From Myxococcales bacterium (GTDB lineage Bacteria > Myxococcota_C > UBA6777), in the NCBI GenBank assembly GCA_027005175.1, contig JALTMC010000273.1:1-5922 (forward strand): a stretch of 5,922 bases of DNA, in the 5' to 3' direction. Each line of letters opens with the position of its first letter. Positions within the stretch are counted from its first letter, which is position 1. Below the pieces are notes generated by a model. That model ran no database searches, had not been told where the DNA came from, and saw only the letters and a list, made by a program, of their open reading frames with translations. A program made the position numbers and the translations under genes. Below, piece by piece: positions 1 to 4,231 of the stretch.

Positions 1-837
1 CTTCACACCTTCTGCTTTTTGTTCTGAGTAGTTTTTTACATAGTGGGCTGATTGTTTCAGTGTTTCTACGAACCAGGGCACCTCATATTCTGGAGTTGAG
101 GAGAGCTGTGAGAGGATATCTTCGGGATCCATCATAAGAAGGTTTGTCCATAGACACTCTTTGGCTTTTTCGACAAGTCGTTCTGTTTGGCTTGGAGTGA
201 AGGGTGTGCCTGTCTGGAGCAGCTCGATGGGTGGGTCCACTTCGAGGCCAAAAATACAATACAACGTCTGCAAACCATCTGTGGGATCTCTTTGTTTGTG
301 ACTCAGTTTAAATCGCTGGTTGCTGACCGTCAGGGTTGTTAGATCGATCCCATAGCAATCCTGGTTGTTATGGTGTGGGATTCCCTGTCCCAATGACAAG
401 GTACATTGGTTGATATACCAACGTTGCTCTTTTGCATCTGGGGCTCGTGTGTTTTGTTGGACCCAACACATCACGGTCTGTGCATTTTGAAGAGAGGCAT
501 TGCTCTCTCTGCCATGCTGAAAGGAAGGCCAGGGAGGGTTGGCTCCTTGTGCATACACTGACACAGGGCCTACAAAGTGCTGCTCCACCACCTTGAAAAA
601 CTGTAAGAATCGCACAGAGTGTCCCAGGTGTGACAAGGCTACGATTGGATTGTCGTTCTTGTCTTTGCCTTGTATAATCATGATGATACAAGAGGTTGCG
701 CTGTCGGAATACAGGTACTTCTCTGGGTTGTTGGGGGATGGCTTGTTCAGGTTTACAATGTGGTAGTTGTCCTGAGAGACATAATAAAAACCATCCATTG
801 TTGATGCTGGTGGAGTGGGAGGTTTGGGTTTATCCAT
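1..837 (-). CDS. Unidentified protein, possible CheD-like cysteine deamidase fold (5' part; C-terminus beyond window)
   Basis: A frame stays open on the minus strand from 837 to the window edge, giving 279 residues without a stop. It begins MDKPKPPTPP; ATG at 837 is the first ATG in the frame. An AAAG-rich stretch about 12 nt upstream is only a weak ribosome site; GTG codons at 867 and 870 and an ATG at residue 14 are alternatives. After a Pro-rich N-terminus (residues 4-12), residues 44-50 read SDSATSC, a hydrophobic strand follows, and residues 67-73 read ALSHLGH. Later come FFKVVEQHFVG (80-90), YAQGAN (95-100) and NAQTVMCWVQQN (118-129). The order Ser/Thr-rich loop, SC plus strand, H, then a GGA-like loop and helix resembles CheD receptor glutamine deamidases, whose catalytic residues are Cys, His and Thr; C50 and H70 would be the equivalents. 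That is pattern-level inference only. Residues 130-279 match nothing I recognise. No signal peptide or membrane segment is seen. Coding is well supported; function is not. Confidence 0.75.
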   Translation of the reverse strand, partial: MDKPKPPTPPASTMDGFYYVSQDNYHIVNLNKPSPNNPEKYLYSDSATSCIIMIIQGKDKNDNPIVALSHLGHSVRFLQFFKVVEQHFVGPVSVYAQGANPPWPSFQHGRESNASLQNAQTVMCWVQQNTRAPDAKEQRWYINQCTLSLGQGIPHHNNQDCYGIDLTTLTVSNQRFKLSHKQRDPTDGLQTLYCIFGLEVDPPIELLQTGTPFTPSQTERLVEKAKECLWTNLLMMDPEDILSQLSSTPEYEVPWFVETLKQSAHYVKNYSEQKAEGVK

Positions 838-900
838 TGTACTGTCTACTTTCTTTAAGGTCGTCACCACAAAACCAGACGTCCTTACTTGTGAACTCAC

Positions 901-906
901 AGTATA
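901..906 (-). promoter_or_regulatory. Candidate -10 element (TATACT) for the minus-strand gene
   Basis: Read on the minus strand, TATACT is one base from the TATAAT consensus and lies about 64 bp upstream of the ATG at 837. No good -35 hexamer lies 16-18 bp further upstream; the best is TCCCAA at 924-929. The promoter would therefore be weak or activator-dependent. The palindrome at 929-943 abuts the -35 position. Confidence 0.3.
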
Positions 907-928
907 CCCAAAATGAAATCGCTTTGGG

Positions 929-943
929 AGAGAATCATTCTCT
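929..943. promoter_or_regulatory. 7-1-7 palindrome AGAGAAT-C-ATTCTCT, candidate operator
   Basis: The two 7-bp arms are perfectly complementary around a single central base. The layout, and the AAT-N-ATT centre, match the 7-1-7 boxes bound by Fur-superfamily regulators (Fur, PerR and Zur consensus sites share that centre), although the outer bases differ from any of those consensuses. It covers the expected -35 position of the candidate minus-strand promoter, a suitable place for repression. The assignment to a regulator family is inference. Confidence 0.4.
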
Positions 944-987
944 GCTCGACAGAAATTGTGTCACTTCTGGGATTCACTTCCATCATG

Positions 988-1016
988 ACTTGAGACATCG
1001 GATAAAGATCTCAAGT
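988..1016. repeat. Inverted repeat ACTTGAGA / TCTCAAGT with 13-nt spacer
   Basis: Perfect 8-bp arms lie at 988-995 and 1009-1016. On the plus strand the right arm runs into TTTTGG (the arm's last base is the first of the T's), so a weak hairpin terminator or a protein-binding site are both possible. No plus-strand gene ends just upstream, which argues against a terminator. Confidence 0.3.
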
Positions 1017-1099
1017 TTTGGTCGAGACTTCCGTGTGAGTAATCAACAGGTTGAATTGCTTTTCTCCATTCTTACAAAAAGAAGCGGGCTCGATCTTGC

Positions 1100-1127
1100 T
1101 TACATCTTTCTCTTGAAGTGGTATGAT
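1100..1127 (+). promoter_or_regulatory. Candidate extended -10 promoter for the kinase gene
   Basis: TATGAT at 1122-1127 is preceded by TGG at 1119-1121, forming an extended -10 (TGN plus hexamer). A weak -35, TTACAT at 1100-1105, sits 16 bp upstream. The predicted transcript would start near 1134 and leave a leader of about 44 nt before the ATG at 1178. Promoter consensus of this unknown organism is assumed to be sigma70-like. Confidence 0.35.
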
Positions 1128-1177
1128 GTCTTCCCGGTGTTCCATGTGTGTATGTTTCGGTAGTGGGCTGGTAAGTC

Positions 1178-3028
1178 ATGAAGCCAAAAAATGACAAATC
1201 TCGTTGGAGTTCGTGGTCTCTCGTTGATACGGCTGACATGGAGAAGTCTGCTCGGTTAGAGGACTCCAAGGAGTTGAAAGCCTTCCTCGCTTCCAGTGAG
1301 CGACAGAGAGCGTTGAAAGAGCAGTACATTGAGTCTCTTTCGGATAAGTTGGAGACATTACAAGGGCTGTGGCATACCTTTCGAGAGACAGGAAGCCCTG
1401 GAATGCTTTCTACACTGCATCGCCATTGCCACGATTTATCAGGTAGTGGTTCGATGTTTGGATTTCAGGAGATCAGTCGCCATGCAAAAACGGTGGAGAG
1501 AACTCTACAGTGGTTGTTAGACCAGGAAGTGGGGAGTCGTTCTTTGCCGTTGGATGAGGTCTCCCAAGAAATAGACGAACTTCAAAACACCTTGCGAGAA
1601 GCTTATAAACAGAGAACCGTTTCCAGAGAGAGAGAGGAGGCACAGGCTTCTTTTGAGGCCCCTTCCGTTCCGGATGAAAAGTATCTAAGTGGTGACGATC
1701 TTCCCGGGCCTTCTTATTCTGAACTCTTTACACCGACCATGCTGCCTGAGGTTCCATTGGATTTGGGCGAGTCTTCTTTTTCGGGGACAGTGTGGGTTCT
1801 CGAAGATGATGAATTTCAGGCGAGAGATCTCCAGCACAAACTGGCTCAGAGTTATTTTATCTGTCAAGTCTTTGCGACCGGTGAGGAGATGCTAAAACAG
1901 GCTGTTCAGGTTCAGCCTGATCTTATTATCTTGGATCTCATCATGAAGGGATTGGACGGTTTCCAGGTCTTTCAAAAACTGCGCGACATCCCCGGTTATG
2001 AAGATGTTCCTATGATTTTCTTGTCGTCGAGCGAAGATGAAGAAGACATCGTGAAAGCCTATCAGTTGGGAGCAAACGACTTCATCACAAAGCCCGTTAA
2101 CCCTTCCATCCTCAATATGAAGCTACGTGCGATGATCTCCCAGTTTCAGGAGCAGAGAAAGAGGTTGCTGCAACCTGGAATGCTGACGAAAGGTATGATG
2201 CTAGCACACCGCTATCGTATCATCGAGCAGGTGGGGCAGGGCGGTATGGGCTTTGTCTATCTTGTGGAAGATCTCACACAAGGTGAAGTGCGAGCCTTAA
2301 AAATCCTCAACTCACAGCCCGGTGAAACCGATTTTGCGCGAGAGCGATTTCGTCGAGAGATCAATGCGCTCCGACAAATCCATCACCCCCATTTGGTGAC
2401 GATCTACGAAGCCGGTGCGATCGGTGAACTTCATTATTATACGATGGATTATTTGCCTGGGGGAGGTTTGGCCCACCGGCTCGATGAAATGGGAATGTTT
2501 ACGGTGTCTGAGGCTTTGTCATACACTGAAAAGATCGCTTCTGCTTTGCAGTGTCTCCATGAACATCATATCTTGCATCGGGATATTAAGCCTGAGAACA
2601 TCCTCTTTTCCGTGGAAGGGGAGCCCATTCTGACGGATCTGGGACTGGCGATGAATGTGGGGCAGTCGGAAGAGCGTTTGACCAAGACAGGGCAAGTCAT
2701 CGGGACTGTCGAGTATATGGCACCCGAGCAGATCATCAGTTCTCCACACCGAGACCATCGCATGGATATCTATGCTCTCGGAATGATTCTCTATGAGATG
2801 CTCGCCGGACTTCATCCTCTTGAGGGAATTCCTTTTGTGGAGATGATGGTGGCCATCTTACGTCATGAGATACCACCTCTCTCTAACTACAACTCTGATG
2901 TCCCTTCCGAGGTTGCTGCGATCTGTGAGAAGGCCATCCAGCATGATCTGACACTACGTTTCTCCTCCGCTGAGTCGATGAAACAGGCGATTCAAGCAGC
3001 ACAGGTCAACCTTCCACGAACAAGATAA
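1178..3028 (+). CDS. HPt-receiver-Ser/Thr protein kinase fusion
   Basis: A cytoplasmic 616-residue signalling protein with three modules and no membrane segment. Residues 30-65 are charged and helical. Residues 65-118 look like an HPt (histidine phosphotransfer) helix pair with H85 in HDLSGSGSMFGF, close to the usual HxLKGSxxxLG. A Pro/acidic linker (about 145-200) follows. Residues 203-322 are a receiver domain: acidic D210/D211, phosphoacceptor D253 (LDL), S283 and K305 (TKP). Residues 346-600 are a Hanks-type kinase: glycine loop GQGGMG (353-358), ATP lysine K375, E394, HRDIKPEN (467-474, catalytic D469), DLG (487-489), activation-loop T502/T504/T510, and APE (515-517). All catalytic residues are present, so activity is expected. 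An in-frame TAA at 1172 forces the start at or after the ATG at 1178; the ribosome site is weak, and Met21 has no better one. Its role is probably to couple His-Asp phosphorelay input to Ser/Thr phosphorylation; substrates and partner kinase are unknown. Its last four codons lie inside a direct repeat. Confidence 0.95.
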   Translation: MKPKNDKSRWSSWSLVDTADMEKSARLEDSKELKAFLASSERQRALKEQYIESLSDKLETLQGLWHTFRETGSPGMLSTLHRHCHDLSGSGSMFGFQEISRHAKTVERTLQWLLDQEVGSRSLPLDEVSQEIDELQNTLREAYKQRTVSREREEAQASFEAPSVPDEKYLSGDDLPGPSYSELFTPTMLPEVPLDLGESSFSGTVWVLEDDEFQARDLQHKLAQSYFICQVFATGEEMLKQAVQVQPDLIILDLIMKGLDGFQVFQKLRDIPGYEDVPMIFLSSSEDEEDIVKAYQLGANDFITKPVNPSILNMKLRAMISQFQEQRKRLLQPGMLTKGMMLAHRYRIIEQVGQGGMGFVYLVEDLTQGEVRALKILNSQPGETDFARERFRREINALRQIHHPHLVTIYEAGAIGELHYYTMDYLPGGGLAHRLDEMGMFTVSEALSYTEKIASALQCLHEHHILHRDIKPENILFSVEGEPILTDLGLAMNVGQSEERLTKTGQVIGTVEYMAPEQIISSPHRDHRMDIYALGMILYEMLAGLHPLEGIPFVEMMVAILRHEIPPLSNYNSDVPSEVAAICEKAIQHDLTLRFSSAESMKQAIQAAQVNLPRTR

Positions 3029-3048
3029 TAGTCTCAAACCCGCAGTCT
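3014..3048. repeat. 35-bp direct repeat A, copy 1 (spans the kinase stop codon)
   Basis: It is identical over 35 bp to 3087-3121, at an offset of 73 bp. The copy starts in frame at codon 613 and includes the final PRTR residues and the TAA of the kinase gene. Allowing one mismatch, the match extends 3 bp further to the left (3011 versus 3084). Confidence 0.95.
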
Positions 3049-3086
3049 GATGCTAAACTTGCCATCTTCGACCTAGTGGTATTCTC

Positions 3087-3121
3087 CCACGAACAAGATA
3101 ATAGTCTCAAACCCGCAGTCT
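3087..3121. repeat. 35-bp direct repeat A, copy 2
   Basis: An exact copy of 3014-3048, separated from it by 38 bp of unrelated sequence. The 73-bp offset is not a multiple of three, and this copy lies beyond the stop codon, so it codes for nothing. Confidence 0.95.
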
Positions 3122-3246
3122 CACCCGTTCCTCTTTTTGCTTGCTGTACAGAGCGGGCTTCTACAAACAAGCGAGCTTTCAGAAATAAGACTTCACTACA
3201 AATGCTCGACAGCCTTTGGAAGAGATAGATATCGCAAACAAGAGCA

Positions 3247-3282
3247 GTGTTTTGTGTTTACCGCCGACCGACGGTTAGCGAG
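3247..3282. repeat. 36-bp direct repeat B, copy 1
   Basis: It is identical over 36 bp to 3321-3356, at an offset of 74 bp, again with a 38-bp spacer. The unit contains ACCG and CGGT arms around CCGACCGA, a short potential hairpin, and a T/G-rich left part. With a one-base indel the match extends leftwards through GAGCA. Confidence 0.95.
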
Positions 3283-3320
3283 TGCATAACGCATAATGCA
3301 CCATCCATCAGCAGGAGCAT

Positions 3321-3356
3321 GTGTTTTGTGTTTACCGCCGACCGACGGTTAGCGAG
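3321..3356. repeat. 36-bp direct repeat B, copy 2
   Basis: An exact copy of 3247-3282. It lies immediately downstream of the stop codon of the small minus-strand gene and directly abuts the hairpin at 3357-3373. I see no sequence relation between unit B and unit A in either orientation. Confidence 0.95.
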
Positions 3357-3373
3357 GGCCTCACGATGAGGCC
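3357..3373 (-). terminator. GC-rich hairpin over the stop codon of the small minus-strand gene
   Basis: Arms GGCCTCA (3357-3363) and TGAGGCC (3367-3373) are perfectly complementary with a 3-nt loop. The TGA stop of the minus-strand gene is part of the stem. No T tract follows on the minus strand, so it is not a standard intrinsic terminator; it could protect the 3' end of the mRNA or act as a weak terminator. Confidence 0.35.
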
Positions 3374-3756
3374 ACGCCGCATGCTGACGCAACATCGGGT
3401 TGATAGTAGGTATCCAGGAATGAAGTCGAAAAGGCTCGCTTTGCCGTTTTGGGCTCAAGCTCCAGGACTTGTTGTATCCAGTATTGGGATAACTTTTCAT
3501 CGGGATGAAGTGTTGCATACTGTATGATCAGGTGGGTGGCAAGTTCGCGTTCCCACTTGTGCCAGAGTATCTCAATACTGCGCTGGAAGAAGAAGGAGCG
3601 TCTCCTCCCTGGGAGTTGTGCTACGGCCTCCATGATGGGTTGTATATCGTGTTGTGTTTCGGCTTCTTTGATCACACCCAACAAAGAGGGGCCACGACCC
3701 AAGAGCCACCACAGTACCAACAAGGCTCCAGCACCATAGATAAGATAACTTCCCAT
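3361..3756 (-). CDS. Small membrane-anchored protein of unknown function
   Basis: The product is 131 residues long. Residues 3-20 (a hydrophobic run ending LLVLWWLLG) form one transmembrane or signal-anchor helix. The remainder, about residues 25-115, is predicted helical and charged; LATHLIIQYATLHPDEKLSQ and the following IQQVLELEPKTAKRAF recall TPR-like helix pairs, a weak resemblance. The chain ends in a short Ala/Ser-rich tail. The ATG at 3756 is chosen because GGAGGAG lies three bases upstream; a TTG at 3768 would give four more residues but overlaps that ribosome site. With Arg21 and Lys30 right after the membrane segment, the positive-inside rule favours a cytoplasmic C-terminal domain; this is inference. 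It is convergent with the kinase gene and divergent from the acyl-CoA synthetase gene, so it is probably transcribed alone. I do not recognise a family. Confidence 0.75.
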   Translation of the reverse strand: MGSYLIYGAGALLVLWWLLGRGPSLLGVIKEAETQHDIQPIMEAVAQLPGRRRSFFFQRSIEILWHKWERELATHLIIQYATLHPDEKLSQYWIQQVLELEPKTAKRAFSTSFLDTYYQPDVASACGVASS

Positions 3757-3759
3757 TTT

Positions 3760-3766
3760 CTCCTCC
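3760..3766 (-). promoter_or_regulatory. Strong Shine-Dalgarno GGAGGAG that fixes the start at 3756
   Basis: Read on the minus strand, GGAGGAG-AAA-ATG gives the GGAGG core a 5-nt spacing to the ATG. It sets the start at 3756 rather than at the upstream in-frame TTG (3768). Confidence 0.8.
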
Positions 3767-3790
3767 AACCATCGTCACAAGTATCCATGA

Positions 3791-3821
3791 TTGTCTCTCA
3801 AAGATACTCTCATAGAGACAA
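3791..3821. repeat. Inverted repeat TTGTCTCT / AGAGACAA with 15-nt spacer
   Basis: Perfect 8-bp arms at 3791-3798 and 3814-3821 lie 35-65 bp upstream of the small minus-strand gene, in its probable leader or promoter. It could be an operator or a leader hairpin. I found no convincing -35/-10 pair for that gene. Confidence 0.35.
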
Positions 3822-3898
3822 CCAATCTCAGAAAGGTTGTATGCTATCTTCGATTCTTTTGCGAGATGCACAACGAGATGCGGAATTTGGCCTGCACA

Positions 3899-3918
3899 CC
3901 TTGGAATGAATTCCAAGG
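3899..3918. promoter_or_regulatory. 9-2-9 palindrome CCTTGGAAT-GA-ATTCCAAGG, candidate operator
   Basis: The 9-bp arms are perfect with only two central bases, which suits a dimeric DNA-binding protein better than an RNA hairpin. A related site lies in opposite orientation at 4078-4093: both share the 10-bp core GAATGAATTC and a CACCT two bases before it. Confidence 0.45.
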
Positions 3919-3982
3919 CTCGTGGTCTCCCAAGATAGTGATGGGTAGAAGCCCCTGTCGGGACTGACTCTCTCTTTTTATC

Positions 3983-4010
3983 GATACTGTGACGGAGGAA
4001 CTACAGTATC
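3983..4010. repeat. Inverted repeat GATACTGT / ACAGTATC with 12-nt spacer
   Basis: Perfect 8-bp arms at 3983-3990 and 4003-4010 flank a purine-rich loop containing GGAGGAA. A GGAGG sequence in the loop is noted, but no start codon lies at a usable distance, so it is not treated as a ribosome site. Confidence 0.35.
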
Positions 4011-4077
4011 ATTGCATCATGATTTTAGAGCCTCGGTAGGGACTTATCCCTTTTCAATATCGTTCAAGCCGTCAGTT

Positions 4078-4093
4078 TGAGAATTCATTCTCA
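4078..4093. promoter_or_regulatory. 7-2-7 palindrome TGAGAAT-TC-ATTCTCA, candidate operator
   Basis: The arms are perfect. It sits 8 bp upstream of the -35 hexamer of the synthetase promoter, a position fit for an activator or repressor. On the minus strand its core matches the core of the palindrome at 3899-3918. Its GAGAAT/ATTCTC arms also recall the palindrome at 929-943, which has one central base instead of two. Confidence 0.45.
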
Positions 4094-4101
4094 GGTGCTC
4101 G

Positions 4102-4131
4102 TTGCGCAGCTCGTGGGTCGTTGTGTATAAT
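4102..4131 (+). promoter_or_regulatory. Sigma70-like promoter for the acyl-CoA synthetase gene
   Basis: TTGCGC (4102-4107) and a consensus TATAAT (4126-4131) are separated by 18 bp. Transcription would begin near 4138, leaving a leader of about 94 nt before the ATG at 4232. Confidence 0.6.
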
Positions 4132-4218
4132 CTTTCTTTTCAATGTACCAAATTAGGTCATTTCGTTTGGACACAAACAGAGACAGAATGCTTTGTGTTT
4201 CAAGGCGACATTCTCATG

Positions 4219-4224
4219 AAGGAG
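4219..4224 (+). promoter_or_regulatory. Shine-Dalgarno AAGGAG for the acyl-CoA synthetase
   Basis: AAGGAG with a 7-nt spacer to the ATG at 4232. An in-frame TGA at 4217 rules out any earlier start. Confidence 0.85.
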
Positions 4225-4231
4225 ATCACTC

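Larger units (their letters stand above)
838..1177. other. Divergent intergenic region between the minus-strand gene and the kinase gene
   Basis: This 340-bp stretch separates two divergently transcribed genes. I find no convincing gene in it. The minus-strand frame of the upstream gene stays open to about 960 but offers no ATG there, and plus-strand frames read as low-quality shadows. It holds a candidate minus-strand -10 element, a 15-bp palindrome, an 8-bp inverted repeat and a candidate extended -10 promoter for the kinase gene, each listed separately. Confidence 0.6.
3029..3360. other. Convergent intergenic region with two direct-repeat pairs
   Basis: This stretch of 332 bp lies between the 3' ends of the kinase gene and the small minus-strand gene. 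I see no gene here. It contains most of repeat pair A, a unique segment (3122-3246) in which I recognise nothing beyond imperfect short inverted repeats, and both copies of repeat pair B. No clear intrinsic terminator with a T tract is visible for the kinase gene. Confidence 0.7.
3757..4231. other. Divergent intergenic region rich in inverted repeats
   Basis: These 475 bp separate the small membrane-protein gene from the acyl-CoA synthetase gene. No frame looks like a real gene: open frames on either strand are short and lack ribosome sites. It contains four inverted repeats (3791-3821, 3899-3918, 3983-4010, 4078-4093), a promoter at 4102-4131 and a leader of about 95 nt for the synthetase. 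I could not match it to a known riboswitch. Confidence 0.6.

Noticed and set aside
696-1163. 155-codon open frame on the plus strand
   Set aside because: It overlaps the start of the minus-strand gene and the divergent control region, has no ribosome site, and its product has no domain-like composition.
41-1170. Ten-base match TAGTGGGCTG at 41-50 and 1161-1170
   Set aside because: Too short to be significant in a window of this size, and one copy is coding; treated as chance.
3014-3356. CRISPR array
   Set aside because: Repeat and spacer sizes fit, but each repeat occurs only twice, the two repeats are unrelated, copy 1 of repeat A is part of a coding sequence, and no cas gene is visible. 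Listed as direct repeats instead.
3247-3360. Integron attC site, suggested by GTTAGCG and GCATAAC near repeat B
   Set aside because: GTTAGCG does not fit the GTTRRRY core and GCATAAC does not fit RYYYAAC; there is no integrase and no cassette layout.
3757-3768. TTG at 3768 as the start of the small minus-strand gene
   Set aside because: The TTG and following codons are themselves the Shine-Dalgarno sequence for the ATG at 3756, which is the better start.
3505-3909. 134-codon plus-strand frame and an overlapping minus-strand frame at 3572-3916
   Set aside because: Both run across the small membrane-protein gene and its leader, lack ribosome sites, and look like out-of-frame shadows; the frame ending at 3361 has the strong GGAGGAG start.
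3951-3980. Intrinsic terminator (CCC-TGTC-GGG followed by a T-rich run)
   Set aside because: The stem is only three clean pairs plus a mismatch, and no plus-strand gene ends upstream of it.
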